Shown here: positions 45,891 through 57,708 of the stretch, piece by piece
Numbering within the stretch: position 1 is the first letter of the stretch
Layout of the letters: every line of letters begins with the position of its first letter
Assembly: GCF_000017205.1 (NCBI RefSeq)
Contig: NC_009656.1
Coordinates: forward strand, 1,492,001 to 1,556,000
Origin: Pseudomonas paraeruginosa PA7
GTDB lineage: Bacteria; Pseudomonadota; Gammaproteobacteria; Pseudomonadales; Pseudomonadaceae
Direction of reading: 5' to 3'
DNA: 64,000 nt
Made by a program: the position numbers and the translations under genes
Notes under the pieces: generated by a model
What the model was told of the DNA's origin: nothing
The model's database searches: none
The model's input: the letters and a program-made list of their open reading frames with translations, nothing else

Positions 45891-46364
45891 ATGCGAATTG
45901 GCCATGGCTACGACGTGCATCGCTTCGGCGAGGGCGACTACATCACCCTCGGTGGCGTGCGCATTCCCCACAAACACGGGCTGGTCGCCCACTCCGACGG
46001 CGACGTGCTGTTGCACGCCTTGTCCGACGCGCTGCTGGGCGCGGCGGCGCTGGGCGACATCGGCAAGCATTTCCCGGACACCGACCCGCGCTTCAAGGGC
46101 GCCGACAGTCGCGCGTTGCTGCGACATGTGGTCGCCATCGTCGCCGAGAAGGGCTGGAAGGTCGGCAACGTCGACGCCACCATCGTCGCCCAGGCGCCGA
46201 AGATGGCGCCGCACATCGAGACCATGCGCGGGTTGATCGCCGAGGATCTCGGTGTCGCGCTCGACCAGGTCAACGTCAAGGCCACCACTACCGAACGGCT
46301 TGGTTTCACCGGACGCGAAGAGGGCATTGCTGTACATGCGGTCGCTTTGCTGATGGCCCGATGA
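45891..46364 (+). CDS. ispF: 2-C-methyl-D-erythritol 2,4-cyclodiphosphate synthase
   Basis: A 157-residue trimeric MEP-pathway enzyme. Zinc ligands are D8, H10 and H42 ([24 protein letters not shown]); the [17 protein letters not shown]-terminal block binds the CDP moiety. ATG 45891 lies one base after a terminator T tract, an unusual start context. The stop overlaps truD by 4 bp. Confidence 0.97.
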
Positions 46365-47428
46365 GCGTTCTCGGCGAGCTCGACCTGCTCGGACCGCGCG
46401 CCCACGGCGCGGCCTGCGGCGAGGCGGTCTTGAAGGCGGTGGCCGAGGATTTCCAGGTCGACGAGGTGCTGGACATTCCCCTCAGCGGTGAAGGCGAGCA
46501 CCTCTGGCTTTGGGTGGAAAAGCGCGGGCTGAACACCGAGGAGGCGGCCCGACGCCTGGGCCGCGCCGCCGGTGTGCAGCAGAAGCATGTCAGCTATGCC
46601 GGGCTGAAGGACCGCCAGGCCCTGACCCGGCAATGGTTCAGCCTGCACCTGCCGGGCAAGGCCGACCCCGATCTGGGCGCAGCCGAGGGCGAAGACCTGC
46701 GGATCCTTCGCCGCACCCGTCACTCGCGCAAGTTGCAGCGGGGCGCGCATGCCGCCAACGGCTTCACCCTGCGCCTGACCGCTCTTCGGGCGGAGCGCGT
46801 CCTTCTCGACGCGCGACTCGAACGTATCGCCGCGGTCGGCGTGCCCAACTATTTCGGCCTGCAGCGCTTCGGCCATGGCGGCGGCAACCTGGTCGACGCG
46901 CGCAGTTGCGCGGAGCAGGACCTGCTGCCGGCGAATCGCAACCTGCGTTCGCGCTTCCTTTCCGCCGGGCGCAGCTACCTGTTCAATCGCCTGCTCGCCG
47001 AGCGGGTCGCGGAGGGTAGCTGGAACCGGGCAGCGGTCGGCGACCTGCTGGCCTTCACCGACAGCCGCAGCTTTTTCCTCGCTGGCGAGGAAGAATGCCG
47101 CGATGCCCGTCTGGCCGCCCTCGACCTGCACCCCACCGGCCCGCTCTGGGGCGAGGGCGATCCGCCGAGCGGCGCCGGCGTTCTCGAACGCGAGCTGGCC
47201 CTGGCCGGGAGCGAGCCGGCGCTCTGCCGATGGCTGGCGAAGGCGGGCATGGCGCACGAACGGCGCATCCTGCGGCTCCCCATCCAGGGGCTGGCGTGGC
47301 ATTATCCCGAACCTGATGTTCTGCAACTGGAATTCGTCCTGCCGGCCGGTTGTTTCGCCACCGTAGTGGTGCGTGAAATCCTCGACCTGGTACCGACAGG
47401 GCAGACGGAAAACCCATGCGCATACTGA
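46361..47428 (+). CDS. truD: tRNA pseudouridine(13) synthase
   Basis: A 355-residue TruD-family enzyme modifying U13 of tRNA-Glu. The catalytic Asp is D84 in [11 protein letters not shown], and [14 protein letters not shown] is the other hallmark. It overlaps ispF by 4 bp and surE by 13 bp, giving a tightly coupled ispF-truD-surE-pcm operon as in enteric bacteria. Confidence 0.96.
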
Positions 47429-48165
47429 TTGCCAACGACGACGGGGTGACCGCACCCGGTATCGCCGCGCTTTACGACGCGCTGGCGGATCATGCCGATT
47501 GCGTAGTGATCGCCCCCGACCAGGACAAGAGCGGCGCCAGCAGTTCCCTGACGCTGGACCGCCCGCTGCACCCGCAGCGCCTGGACAACGGATTCATCAG
47601 CCTCAACGGCACGCCGACCGACTGCGTGCATCTGGGCCTGAACGGCTTGCTGGAGGAATTGCCGGACATGGTGGTCTCGGGTATCAACCTGGGCGCCAAC
47701 CTCGGCGATGACGTCCTCTATTCCGGTACCGTGGCGGCGGCCATCGAAGGGCGCTTCCTGAAGGGGCCGGCCTTCGCCTTCTCGCTGGTCTCGCGGTTGA
47801 CGGATAACCTGCCCACCGCCATGCACTTTGCCCGCCTGCTGGTCGCCGCCCACGAGCGGCTGGCCGTGCCGCCGCGCACCGTGCTCAACGTCAACGTCCC
47901 CAACCTGCCGCTGGAGCGTGTGCGTGGCATCCAGCTGACCCGCCTCGGCCATCGCGCCCGCGCCGCCGCGCCGGTGAAGGTGGTCAATCCGCGCGGCAAG
48001 GAAGGCTACTGGATCTCCGCCGCCGGCGACGCCGAGGACGGCGGCCCCGGAACCGACTTCCACGCCGTGATGCAGGGCTACGTGTCGATCACCCCGCTGC
48101 AACTGGACCGCACCTTCCATGAAGCCTTCGGTGGTCTCGACGAGTGGCTGGGAGGGCTGAAGTGA
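47416..48165 (+). CDS. surE: 5'/3'-nucleotidase SurE
   Basis: A 249-residue metal-dependent nucleoside monophosphatase linked to stationary-phase survival. The N-terminal metal site is [15 protein letters not shown] (D8, D9), with [14 protein letters not shown] and [14 protein letters not shown] blocks. It starts inside the end of truD, and its stop shares one base with the likely pcm start. Confidence 0.97.
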
Positions 48166-48833
48166 TGTCCGAAGACCTGCACCGCCGCGGTATCGGCATG
48201 ACTTCCCAGCGTACCCGCGAACGCCTGATCCAGCGGTTGTACGAGGAAGGCCTGTCGAATGCCCGCGTGCTCGAGGTGATCCGCCGTACGCCGCGGCATC
48301 TTTTCGTCGACGAGGCGCTCGCGCATCGCGCCTACGAAGACACCGCCCTGCCGATCGGCCACAACCAGACCATTTCCCAGCCGTTCATGGTGGCGCGGAT
48401 GACCGAGTTGCTGCTGGCCGCCGGCCCGCTGGACAAGGTCATGGAGATCGGCACCGGTTCCGGCTACCAGACCGCGGTGCTGGCGCAACTGGTCGAGCGG
48501 GTGTTCTCCGTCGAGCGGATCCAGGCACTGCAGGACAAGGCGAAGGAACGTCTTGCGGAGCTAAACCTGCGCAATGTTGTCTTTCGCTGGGGCGACGGCT
48601 GGGAGGGCTGGTCGGCGCTGGCTCCCTACAATGGAATCATTGTCACCGCGGCGGCTTCGGAAGTCCCACAGTCGCTGCTGGACCAGCTCGCGCCGGGCGG
48701 CCGCCTGGTGATCCCGGTGGGTGGCGGGGAAGTCCAGCAACTGATGCTGATCGTGCGTACCGAGGACGGCTTCAGTCGGCAGGTGCTCGACTCGGTGCGT
48801 TTCGTCCCGCTGCTCAACGGCCCGATCGCCTGA
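48165..48833 (+). CDS. pcm: Protein-L-isoaspartate O-methyltransferase
   Basis: A SAM-dependent repair enzyme for isoaspartyl damage in ageing proteins. The SAM loop [15 protein letters not shown] and the substrate block [16 protein letters not shown] are intact. I place the start at ATG 48165 (222 aa), because it overlaps the surE stop (TGATG) and has GGAGGG 8 nt upstream. The shorter 211-residue form starting [10 protein letters not shown] at 48198 matches the usual family length but lacks a Shine-Dalgarno. Confidence 0.94.
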   Translation: MSEDLHRRGIGMTSQRTRERLIQRLYEEGLSNARVLEVIRRTPRHLFVDEALAHRAYEDTALPIGHNQTISQPFMVARMTELLLAAGPLDKVMEIGTGSGYQTAVLAQLVERVFSVERIQALQDKAKERLAELNLRNVVFRWGDGWEGWSALAPYNGIIVTAAASEVPQSLLDQLAPGGRLVIPVGGGEVQQLMLIVRTEDGFSRQVLDSVRFVPLLNGPIA

Positions 48834-48878
48834 GCCTGTGGCTGGTGGATGCCGGCCCAATCGACCGAAAGCGAACAG

Positions 48879-49772
48879 ATGGATAAGGGGGAAGGATTGA
48901 GGCTAGCAGCGACCCTGCGGCAATGGACTCGGGTCTACGGTGGTGGCCACCTGGTGCTTGGCGCCGTCGTCTGTTCCCTTCTCGCCGCCTGTTCGTCGTC
49001 CCCCCCCGGTGGGGTCAAGGTCGTCGACCGCAACGGCTCTGCATCCGCTGCGGCGCGCCGTGCGCCTGTCACCAGCGGGCAGTACATCGTCCGTCGCGGC
49101 GACACCCTGTATTCCATCGCCTTCCGCTTTGGCTGGGACTGGAAGGCGCTGGCCGCACGCAATGGCATCGCGCCGCCCTATACCATCCATGTCGGTCAAG
49201 CTATCCAATTTGGTGGGCGGGCGCCGAGCCAGCCGTCCGTCGCGAAAAACACGCCGGCCGTCGCTCCGCCGGTGGCGACCAGACCGGCCCCGGTTCCCCC
49301 CGCTGTTAGTACGTCGGTACCTGCCAAACCTGCGCCGGCTCCGGCCGCGACCACCACCCCACCCAGCAGCGGCGCGACTCCCGTCGTCGCGGGGGCTGCG
49401 GCAGGCGGTTGGGCATGGCCGGCAAGCGGTACGCTGATAGGTCGTTTTGCCTCAAACGGAAGTTTGAATAAAGGGATTGATATAGCTGGTCAATTGGGCC
49501 AGCCTGTCCTGGCTGCGTCTGGTGGGACCGTTGTATACGCCGGTAGTGGTTTGCGGGGCTACGGCGAGTTGGTCATCATCAAACACAACGAGACCTACGT
49601 GAGTGCCTACGGTCACAACCGCAGGCTGCTGGTGCGGGAAGGGCAACAGGTCAAGGTAGGGCAATCGATTGCCGAGATGGGCTCCACAGGAACCGATCGG
49701 GTGAAGCTGCACTTCGAGATTCGCCGCCAGGGTAAACCTGTCGATCCACTGCAATACTTGCCACGTCGCTGA
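48879..49772 (+). CDS. nlpD: Murein hydrolase activator NlpD lipoprotein
   Basis: A 297-residue outer-membrane lipoprotein (predicted lipid Cys C38 in SLLAACSS). A LysM peptidoglycan-binding domain (about 75-120, YIVRRGDTLYSIAFRFGWDW), a Pro/Ala/Thr-rich linker and a C-terminal LytM/M23 domain (about 190-295) follow. The M23 metal site is degenerate: NKGIDIAG replaces the HxxxD motif, so it should be an activator of amidases such as AmiC, not a hydrolase. rpoS follows after 100 bp, and a major rpoS promoter is known to lie within nlpD. Confidence 0.93.
   Translation: MDKGEGLRLAATLRQWTRVYGGGHLVLGAVVCSLLAACSSSPPGGVKVVDRNGSASAAARRAPVTSGQYIVRRGDTLYSIAFRFGWDWKALAARNGIAPPYTIHVGQAIQFGGRAPSQPSVAKNTPAVAPPVATRPAPVPPAVSTSVPAKPAPAPAATTTPPSSGATPVVAGAAAGGWAWPASGTLIGRFASNGSLNKGIDIAGQLGQPVLAASGGTVVYAGSGLRGYGELVIIKHNETYVSAYGHNRRLLVREGQQVKVGQSIAEMGSTGTDRVKLHFEIRRQGKPVDPLQYLPRR
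49445..49505 (+). promoter_or_regulatory. Probable rpoS promoter region inside nlpD
   Basis: This AT-rich island in nlpD contains GATATAGC-type -10 candidates about 390 nt before the rpoS ATG. In P. aeruginosa a main rpoS transcript is reported to start within nlpD at roughly this distance. The exact hexamers cannot be fixed from sequence. Confidence 0.35.
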
Positions 49773-49872
49773 CCGGAGTTCGCCCGCCCACATGTAGGTG
49801 AGCGGGTCCGGGCGTTCCCAGCGGAAAAGGAGTCGTCCGGGCTTGAGTCGAACTCATGCAAGGGATAACGAC

Positions 49873-50877
49873 ATGGCACTCAAAAAAGAAGGGCCGGAGT
49901 TTGACCACGATGACGAAGTGCTCCTCCTGGAGCCCGGCATCATGCTGGACGAGCTGTCTGCCGACGAGCAGCCTTCTCTCCGGGCAACTCCAAAAGCCAC
50001 CACCTCCTTCTCTTCCAAGCAACACAAGCACATCGACTACACGCGTGCGTTGGACGCAACGCAGCTGTATCTCAACGAAATCGGTTTCTCGCCCCTGCTG
50101 ACGCCCGAAGAGGAAGTCCACTTCGCCCGTCTGGCGCAGAAGGGCGATCCCGCTGGTCGGAAGCGGATGATCGAGAGCAACCTGCGACTGGTGGTGAAGA
50201 TCGCCCGGCGCTATGTCAATCGCGGACTGTCCCTGCTCGACCTGATCGAGGAAGGCAACCTCGGCCTTATCCGCGCCGTGGAGAAGTTCGATCCGGAGCG
50301 CGGATTCCGGTTCTCGACCTACGCCACCTGGTGGATCCGCCAGACCATCGAACGGGCCATCATGAACCAGACCCGGACCATCCGTTTGCCGATCCATGTG
50401 GTCAAGGAGCTGAACGTCTACCTGCGTGCGGCGCGGGAGCTGACCCACAAGCTCGACCACGAACCGTCCCCCGAGGAAATCGCCAACCTGCTGGAAAAAC
50501 CGGTCGCCGAGGTCAAGCGCATGCTCGGCCTGAACGAGCGGGTCACTTCGGTGGACGTTTCCCTTGGCCCGGACTCCGACAAGACCCTGCTCGACACCCT
50601 GACCGATGATCGCCCCACCGACCCGTGCGAGTTGCTGCAGGACGACGACCTCAGCGAAAGCATCGACCAGTGGCTGTCGGAACTCACCGACAAGCAGCGT
50701 GAAGTGGTGATTCGCCGCTTCGGCCTGCGCGGGCATGAAAGCAGCACGCTGGAGGAGGTCGGCCAGGAAATCGGCCTGACCCGCGAGCGGGTCCGCCAGA
50801 TCCAGGTGGAGGCACTCAAGCGTCTGCGCGAGATATTGGAGAAGAACGGCCTGTCGAGCGACGCACTGTTCCAGTGA
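49873..50877 (+). CDS. rpoS: RNA polymerase sigma factor RpoS (sigma-38)
   Basis: The 334-residue stationary-phase and stress sigma factor. Region 1.2 (about 55-90), region 2 ([27 protein letters not shown] and [16 protein letters not shown]), region 3 and region 4 ([24 protein letters not shown], ending near 325) are all complete. Upstream in-frame ATGs (e.g. 49798) are before the true start at 49873. It is followed by a strong terminator and the rsmZ locus, which ties RpoS to the Gac/Rsm cascade. Confidence 0.98.
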   Translation: MALKKEGPEFDHDDEVLLLEPGIMLDELSADEQPSLRATPKATTSFSSKQHKHIDYTRALDATQLYLNEIGFSPLLTPEEEVHFARLAQKGDPAGRKRMIESNLRLVVKIARRYVNRGLSLLDLIEEGNLGLIRAVEKFDPERGFRFSTYATWWIRQTIERAIMNQTRTIRLPIHVVKELNVYLRAARELTHKLDHEPSPEEIANLLEKPVAEVKRMLGLNERVTSVDVSLGPDSDKTLLDTLTDDRPTDPCELLQDDDLSESIDQWLSELTDKQREVVIRRFGLRGHESSTLEEVGQEIGLTRERVRQIQVEALKRLREILEKNGLSSDALFQ

Positions 50878-50894
50878 CAGGAATCCTTCGACCC

Positions 50895-50928
50895 ACACAA
50901 GACCCGGCGTTCGCCGGGTTTTTTGTGT
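50895..50928 (+). terminator. rpoS terminator
   Basis: A 6-bp GC stem with GTTC loop (50903-50918) is followed by six T and flanked by complementary ACACAA/TTGTGT. It ends 18 bp after the rpoS stop and just before the rsmZ upstream site. Confidence 0.85.
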
Positions 50929-50935
50929 CTGCTCT

Positions 50936-50953
50936 TGTAAGCATTAACTTACA
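50936..50953 (+). promoter_or_regulatory. GacA upstream activating sequence of rsmZ
   Basis: TGTAAG-N6-CTTACA is a perfect match to the 18-bp GacA box found upstream of rsm RNA genes in pseudomonads. It lies about 180 bp before the rsmZ start, the spacing known for P. aeruginosa. Confidence 0.92.
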
Positions 50954-50999
50954 CGGCGTGTGAGCCTAAGTAGATAAAACCCCGGGAAGATGGTGAAGA

Positions 51000-51060
51000 A
51001 CTCTCGTGTATAAATATAACTTATTGAAAATAAAAGGTTTATTTTACAAGGAGTGCTCGC
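51000..51060. promoter_or_regulatory. AT-rich tract in the rsmZ upstream region
   Basis: A markedly AT-rich stretch (e.g. TATAAATATAAC and AAATAAAAGG) lies between the GacA box and the promoter. In P. aeruginosa the H-NS-like proteins MvaT and MvaU silence rsmZ by binding its upstream AT-rich DNA; this is the likely site by inference. Confidence 0.5.
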
Positions 51061-51090
51061 TGACAAAGCCTCGCTGCGGTTTCTGCCAGG

Positions 51091-51118
51091 TTGCGGGCTC
51101 CTGGGGAATCGCTAATAT
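51091..51118 (+). promoter_or_regulatory. rsmZ core promoter
   Basis: TTGCGG (51091-51096), a 16-bp spacer and TAATAT (51113-51118) place the start at about 51127, the 5' end of the recognised RNA. Confidence 0.75.
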
Positions 51119-51126
51119 CACTCCTG

Positions 51127-51245
51127 CGTACAGGGAACACGCAGCCCCGAAGGATCGGGGAAGGGACATCGCCAGGGAGGCGATTCATCAGGATGATGAC
51201 GAGGGACTGAAGAGTGGGCGGGGGAATACCCCGCCCCTTTTTTTT
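51127..51245 (+). ncRNA. rsmZ: RsmZ, RsmA-sequestering small RNA
   Basis: An RNA of about 119 nt that titrates the translational repressor RsmA (CsrA family) when the GacS/GacA system is on, promoting biofilm and type VI secretion traits over acute virulence. It has eight GGA triplets, several in predicted hairpin loops (AGGGAA, AAGGAT, GGGGAA, AGGGAC, AGGGAG, CAGGAT, GAGGGA, GGGGAA). It ends with a strong terminator hairpin (51216-51236) and a T9 tract. No protein is encoded. It lies between rpoS and fdxA, as in P. aeruginosa. Confidence 0.95.
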
Positions 51246-51267
51246 ACCTGCCGTTTTACCCATCGCC

Positions 51268-51296
51268 AAATAAAAGGCCCGCTGTTTGCGGGCCTT
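51268..51296 (-). terminator. fdxA terminator
   Basis: A perfect 9-bp stem (51274-51282 with 51288-51296) is followed on the minus strand by a T-rich tract. It is convergent with the rsmZ terminator. Confidence 0.8.
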
Positions 51297-51302
51297 GGCG
51301 TA

Positions 51303-51626
51303 TCAGCGCTCCAGGTGCTGGAGCTTGCCGGCGACGCCGTCCCATTCCTCGGCGTCGGGCAGGGCATCCTTCTTCTCGGTGATGTTCGGCCAGACTTCCG
51401 CCAGCTCGCTGTTCAGTTCGATGAACTCCTGCATGTTCTCCGGCACTTCGTCTTCGGAGAAAATCGCCTGGGCCGGACATTCGGGCTCGCACAGGGCGCA
51501 GTCGATGCACTCGTCCGGGTGGATGACCAGGAAATTGGGTCCTTCGTAGAAGCAGTCTACCGGGCAGACTTCCACGCAGTCGGTGTATTTGCACTTGATG
51601 CAGTTGTCGGTGACGACGAAGGTCAT
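51303..51626 (-). CDS. fdxA: 7Fe ferredoxin [3Fe-4S][4Fe-4S], FdI type
   Basis: A 107-residue ferredoxin almost identical in pattern to Azotobacter vinelandii FdI. By alignment, C9, C17 and C50 hold the 3Fe-4S cluster and C21, C40, C43 and C46 the 4Fe-4S cluster; the long C-terminal tail ([17 protein letters not shown]) is conserved. The start follows GAGGAG. FdI-type ferredoxins act in low-potential electron transfer and redox regulation; the partner is unknown. mutS lies 66 bp downstream on the same strand. Confidence 0.96.
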   Translation of the reverse strand: MTFVVTDNCIKCKYTDCVEVCPVDCFYEGPNFLVIHPDECIDCALCEPECPAQAIFSEDEVPENMQEFIELNSELAEVWPNITEKKDALPDAEEWDGVAGKLQHLER

Positions 51627-51692
51627 TTTCTAATTCTCTCCTCAGGCGGGCGGCTAAGCGCGCGCGATTCTAGCAGCTTGTGCGGTGGTCCG

Positions 51693-54260
51693 TCAGACCC
51701 GCATCTTCCATGCATATAACAGATCGAGAGCTTGCCGCGGGCTGATATCGTCGGGATTGATCCTCGACAATTCATCGATCACCGGGTGCGGCAGGCTGGC
51801 GAACAGGTCGCTCTGCATCGGCGAAGCGGGCTTGCCACTCTGCTGGCTTGGCACCTCGTGCGGCAGGCTGGTGGTCTCCAGGCGCTTGAGGTGCTCGCGG
51901 GCGCGCTGGATCACCGGGCTCGGTACGCCGGCCAACTGGGCCACCGCCAGGCCGTAGCTCTGGCTCGCCGGTCCCGGCAGGACGTGGTGGAGGAACACGA
52001 TGCGCTCGTTGTGCTCGGTCGCGTTCAGGTGCACGTTGGCTACCGCCGGCTGGCTTTCCGGCAGCACGGTCAGCTCGAAGTAGTGGGTGGCGAACAGGGT
52101 GAAGGCGCGGGTCCGCGCCAGGTCCTCGGCCGCCGCCCAGGCCAGCGACAGGCCGTCGAAGGTGCTGGTGCCGCGGCCGACCTCGTCCATCAGCACCAGG
52201 CTCTTGTCGGTGGCGTTGTGCAGGATGTTGGCGGTTTCGCTCATCTCCACCATGAAGGTCGAGCGGCCGCCGGCAAGGTCGTCGGACGAGCCGATGCGGG
52301 TGAAGATGCGGTCCACCAGGGACAGCTCGCAGCGTGCGGCGGGAACGAAGCTGCCGATGTGAGCGAGTAGCACGATCAGCGCGGTTTGCCGCATGTAGGT
52401 GGATTTACCGCCCATGTTCGGGCCGGTTATCACCAGCATGCGGGTGTCGGCGTCCAGCGCCAGGTCGTTGGCCACGAACGGCGTCTCCAGCACCTGCTCG
52501 ACCACCGGATGGCGGCCCTGCTCGATGTGCAGGCAGGTATGTTCGACGAACCGCGGGCGATTCAGGTCGAGGTTCAGCGCGCGTTCGGCGAGATTCGCCA
52601 GCACGTCCAGCTCCGCCAGCGCCGAGGCGCTGTCCTGGAGCGGGGCGAGATGGCCGATCAGGCGTTCCAGCAGCTCTTCGTAGAGCGCTTTCTCGCGTGC
52701 CAGGGCGCGGCTCTGGGCCGACAGCGCCTTGTCCTCGAAGGCCTTCAGTTCCGGCGTGATGAAGCGCTCGGCGCCCTTCAGGGTCTGGCGGCGGATGTAG
52801 TCGGCCGGGGCCTGCTCGGCCTGTACCCGCGGCAGCTCGATGAAGTAGCCGTGGATGCGGTTGTAGCCGACCTTCAGGTTGGGCAGCCCGGTGCGGGCTT
52901 TCTCGCGGGCCTCCAGGTCCATCAGGAACTGTCCGGCGTTCTCGCTCAGTGCCTGCAGCTCGTCCAGTTCGGCGTCATAGCCGGTCTTGATCACGCCGCC
53001 ATCGCGGATCACCGCCGGCGGGTTGTCGATGATCGCCTTGGCCAGCAGTTCGGCGAGTTCGGGATAGGTGCCGATGGTGGTGGCCAGCGCCTGCAGGTGC
53101 GGCGCCTCCAGTTCGGTCATGGCGTTCTGCAGGTCCGGCAACGCGGCCAGCGCGTCGCGCAGGCGCGCCAGGTCGCGAGGGCGGGCATTGCGCAGGCCGA
53201 TGCGGGCGAGGATACGTTCGAGGTCGCCGATTTCCTTGAGCTGCGGTTGCAGGTTCTCGAAGCGGTAGCGTTCGAGCAGGCAGGCGATGGACTCCTGGCG
53301 GGCCTCCAGCACCGCGCGGTCACGCAGCGGACGGTTCAGCCAGCGGCTCATCAGGCGGCTGGCCATGGCGGTCTGGCAACGGTCGACCACCGATTGCAGG
53401 GTGTTCTCGCGACCACCGCTGAGGTTGATATCCAGCTCCAGGTTGCGGCGGCTGGCGCCGTCGAGGATCACCGTGTCATCGAGACGATCATGACGCAGGC
53501 TGCGCAGGTGCGGCAGGGCGGTACGCTGGGTTTCCTTGGCATAGGCGAGCAGACAGCCGGCGGCGCCGATGGCCAGGGTCAGGTTCTGGCAGCCGAAGCC
53601 TTTCAGGTCCTGGGTGCCGAATTGCTGGCAGAGGCTCTTGTGTGCCGAGTCGCGATCGAAGTCCCACGGCGCGCGGCGGCGCACGCCGCGACGCTTCTCC
53701 GCCGGCAGGCCCTGTGGCCAGTCGTCGGGAATCAGCAGCTCGGCCGGGTTGAGGCGTTCCAGTTCGGCCAGCAGGGTTTCCCAGCCTTTTATCTCCTGGA
53801 CGCTGAAGCGGCCGCTGGTGATGTCCAGTACGGCGAGGCCGAACAGGCGCTCGTCGCCGAGGATCGCCGCCAGCAGGTTGTCGCGGCGTTCGTCGAGCAG
53901 TGCCTCGTCGCTCACCGTGCCGGGGGTGATGATCCGCACCACCTGGCGCTCCACCGGTCCCTTGCTGGTGGCCGGGTCGCCGATCTGCTCGCAGATCGCC
54001 ACCGACTCGCCGAGCTTGACCAGCTTGGCCAGGTAGCCCTCCGCCGAATGGAAGGGAATGCCTGCCATCGGGATCGCCTTGCCGCCAGACTGGCCGCGCG
54101 CGGTCAGGGTGATGTCGAGCAGCTTGGCGGCCTTCTTCGCGTCCTCGTAGAACAGCTCGTAGAAGTCGCCCATGCGATAGAACATCAATTGGTCGGGGTG
54201 CTGATGCTTCAGTTTGAAGTACTGCTGCATCATCGGCGTGTGTTGGGAGAGGTCGGTCAT
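51693..54260 (-). CDS. mutS: DNA mismatch repair protein MutS
   Basis: An 855-residue mismatch recognition ATPase. The mismatch wedge is F33-Y-E35 in [13 protein letters not shown]; the Walker [14 protein letters not shown] is near residue 615, followed by Walker [10 protein letters not shown] and [12 protein letters not shown]. The frame continues upstream without a stop, but ATG 54260 gives the standard N-terminus. No internal disruption is seen, so this is not a mutS-deficient hypermutator allele at the sequence level. It shares a strand with fdxA. Confidence 0.97.
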   Translation of the reverse strand: MTDLSQHTPMMQQYFKLKHQHPDQLMFYRMGDFYELFYEDAKKAAKLLDITLTARGQSGGKAIPMAGIPFHSAEGYLAKLVKLGESVAICEQIGDPATSKGPVERQVVRIITPGTVSDEALLDERRDNLLAAILGDERLFGLAVLDITSGRFSVQEIKGWETLLAELERLNPAELLIPDDWPQGLPAEKRRGVRRRAPWDFDRDSAHKSLCQQFGTQDLKGFGCQNLTLAIGAAGCLLAYAKETQRTALPHLRSLRHDRLDDTVILDGASRRNLELDINLSGGRENTLQSVVDRCQTAMASRLMSRWLNRPLRDRAVLEARQESIACLLERYRFENLQPQLKEIGDLERILARIGLRNARPRDLARLRDALAALPDLQNAMTELEAPHLQALATTIGTYPELAELLAKAIIDNPPAVIRDGGVIKTGYDAELDELQALSENAGQFLMDLEAREKARTGLPNLKVGYNRIHGYFIELPRVQAEQAPADYIRRQTLKGAERFITPELKAFEDKALSAQSRALAREKALYEELLERLIGHLAPLQDSASALAELDVLANLAERALNLDLNRPRFVEHTCLHIEQGRHPVVEQVLETPFVANDLALDADTRMLVITGPNMGGKSTYMRQTALIVLLAHIGSFVPAARCELSLVDRIFTRIGSSDDLAGGRSTFMVEMSETANILHNATDKSLVLMDEVGRGTSTFDGLSLAWAAAEDLARTRAFTLFATHYFELTVLPESQPAVANVHLNATEHNERIVFLHHVLPGPASQSYGLAVAQLAGVPSPVIQRAREHLKRLETTSLPHEVPSQQSGKPASPMQSDLFASLPHPVIDELSRINPDDISPRQALDLLYAWKMRV

Positions 54261-54347
54261 ACGGGCCTTCGGAAGCGGGCTTTGGACGGTGCAAAAGAGG
54301 GCAATGTTAACCCGATTCGTCGGCCTGTGTCGGGTCCGTTCGGAACC

Positions 54348-54371
54348 GGCGCGGACCATCAGGTCCGCGCC
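54348..54371 (-). terminator. Perfect hairpin after the secreted beta-propeller gene
   Basis: A perfect 10-bp stem (54348-54357 with 54362-54371, loop ATCA) lies 15 bp past the stop on the minus strand. There is no T run, so it may be an inefficient terminator or an mRNA 3' stabiliser. Confidence 0.5.
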
Positions 54372-54385
54372 TGTGCGGGCCGCTT

Positions 54386-55393
54386 TCAGCGCGCCGCGGT
54401 ATAGCTGGCACCGAGCTTCTGCCGGCCGTCGGGCAGGTTGATCTGCGCCGGGTCGAGCCGCCAGACGCGCGCCGCGGCGATGTCGCCGAGGAGCAGGCTG
54501 TAGGTCGGGTCGAACGAGGTACTGGAGAAGACCAGATAGTCCTCGTTCACCGGAGCTGCATCGGAATTGTCGCCCTGGCAATGGTTGAGCGGCAGTATCG
54601 CCGGGGTGCCGGGCGGGCTGTTGGGAACGACCATGGCCAACTGGTCGTTGCCGGCCGGCTGGGTGCGCGAGAGGAAGTAGGCGGTGTAGTCGCGTACCAC
54701 CGGATAATAGTCGCGGCCCCCCGCAGCCGGGGTGGCGAGTGCGCTGACCTGGCCGTTCTCCAGGTTCCTGCGCACCACCCGCAGGCTGTCGCCGGCTCCT
54801 GTCGCGTAGACCACGTACTTGCCTGAGGGGGTGAGGAACGGCATCGATTCCTCGGTGGTCCAGCCGTCGCTGGTCACGGCTTTCCAGGTGCTCACGCCGA
54901 CGCTGCCATCGCCATTGAAGACCAGGGTGGCGAGGCGGATGTCGCCTTCGTGCTTGAGCACGACCTGGCGACCGTCGAAGGAGAACTTCGGATCCTCGTT
55001 GCGGCCGCCGATGGCCGCGGTGAGGTTGCTCGGCGCCTGGGTGCCGCCGATGGCCCAGGCGAACACGTGCCAGGCGCCATTCTGGCGGCCCATGAAGGTC
55101 AGGTGACGGCCGTCCGGGGAGAAGTGCGCATTCATCGGGTCCTCGATGTTCCAGCCGGGCTGGTTGAGCTGACGGGTGCTCTTGCTCTTGAAATCATGCA
55201 GGTAGAGGTTCGAGGAGCCGTCCCCGTACTCCATATAACTGTGGTAGACCAGGCGTCCGCCAAGCGCGGGCAGGCTGCTGGCCGGTTGCAGGGCCAGGTT
55301 GGCGGTACAGGCCGCGTGGGCTGGAAGGTTGGCGACGGGAGAAAGGAGCAGGGCGAGGGAGAGCAGGGAAGTCTTGGACGAAGCTGCGTTCAT
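54386..55393 (-). CDS. Secreted/periplasmic TolB-like beta-propeller protein
   Basis: A 335-residue exported protein with a signal peptide of about 27 residues (ends AHA|AC). The mature part has repeated WD40/TolB-like blades ([45 protein letters not shown]), the SPDG-type motif of PD40 propellers. The function is unknown; such proteins usually bind protein or glycan partners. ATG 55393 is chosen for the signal peptide and AAGGAACGG upstream; an upstream in-frame ATG at 55438 would spoil the signal. It is divergent from pncC. Confidence 0.75.
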   Translation of the reverse strand: MNAASSKTSLLSLALLLSPVANLPAHAACTANLALQPASSLPALGGRLVYHSYMEYGDGSSNLYLHDFKSKSTRQLNQPGWNIEDPMNAHFSPDGRHLTFMGRQNGAWHVFAWAIGGTQAPSNLTAAIGGRNEDPKFSFDGRQVVLKHEGDIRLATLVFNGDGSVGVSTWKAVTSDGWTTEESMPFLTPSGKYVVYATGAGDSLRVVRRNLENGQVSALATPAAGGRDYYPVVRDYTAYFLSRTQPAGNDQLAMVVPNSPPGTPAILPLNHCQGDNSDAAPVNEDYLVFSSTSFDPTYSLLLGDIAAARVWRLDPAQINLPDGRQKLGASYTAAR

Positions 55394-55539
55394 GGGGGCC
55401 GTTCCTTGGGCGATGTAGGAGCCTGCATGTTCGCGCATTCGACGCCGCCTTGCGCTCGCGCTTGTCCGAAAGCTGCTTCTGAATGGAAAAGCCGATGGTG
55501 TAGGGTAGTCCCTTTCCGTTTCTTTTCTGGAGAGCAGCG

Positions 55540-56046
55540 ATGACCGTCACGGACTCCGACCTGACCGCACTGGCCACCCGACTGGGCGAAAGCCTGCGCC
55601 ATCTGGGCGAGCAAGTCAGCACCGCGGAATCCTGCACCGGTGGCGGCATCGCCGAGGCGATCACCCGCATGCCGGGGAGTTCGGCCTGGTTCGAGGCCGG
55701 CTACGTGACCTACTCGAACCGGCAGAAGACCCTCCAGTTGGACGTGGCGGAATCGCTGTTCGCGGCGGTCGGCGCGGTCAGCCGGGAAGTTGTCGAGGCG
55801 ATGGCGCGAGGCGCCCAGCGGCACAGCGGATCGCGCTTCGCGGTGGCGGTCAGCGGGATCGCCGGGCCCGATGGCGGTTCGCCGGAAAAGCCCGTGGGCA
55901 CCGTCTGGCTGGCATGGGCCGACGGCGAGCGGCTGGTCAGCGAGCGCTGCCAGTTCAACGGCGACCGCGACGCCGTGCGCCGGCAGACGGTGGCGACCGC
56001 GCTGACCGGGCTGCTGCGCATGAGCAACGGCGAAAACCCAGGCTAG
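55540..56046 (+). CDS. pncC: Nicotinamide-nucleotide amidohydrolase (CinA C-terminal domain)
   Basis: A 168-residue stand-alone CinA C-terminal domain. PncC deamidates NMN to NaMN in the pyridine nucleotide cycle. The active-site block [15 protein letters not shown] and the [19 protein letters not shown] region are diagnostic. The N-terminal domain of full-length CinA is absent, as usual in gammaproteobacteria. It lies upstream of recA, as in enterics, with 133 bp and an SOS box between. Confidence 0.92.
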
Positions 56047-56120
56047 CCGCGCCTGCGGGCAACCGTTCGGAACATTCTTCCCCGCGGGGGTAGGCGAGCG
56101 ACTTGCCCTGTGGAATAATA

Positions 56121-56136
56121 CTGTCTACTTATACAG
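56121..56136 (+). promoter_or_regulatory. LexA (SOS) box of recA
   Basis: CTG-N10-CAG with an AT-rich core (CTGTCTACTTATACAG) matches the gammaproteobacterial LexA box. It lies 44 bp before the recA start and would block the promoter when LexA is bound. Confidence 0.88.
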
Positions 56137-56179
56137 TTGTTCGTGGCCGTCCGGCCGCCCTGACTTCGCGAGGACTTCA

Positions 56180-57687
<1,508 letters not shown>

Positions 57688-57708
57688 ACGCATGCCGGAG
57701 CGGCAGCT

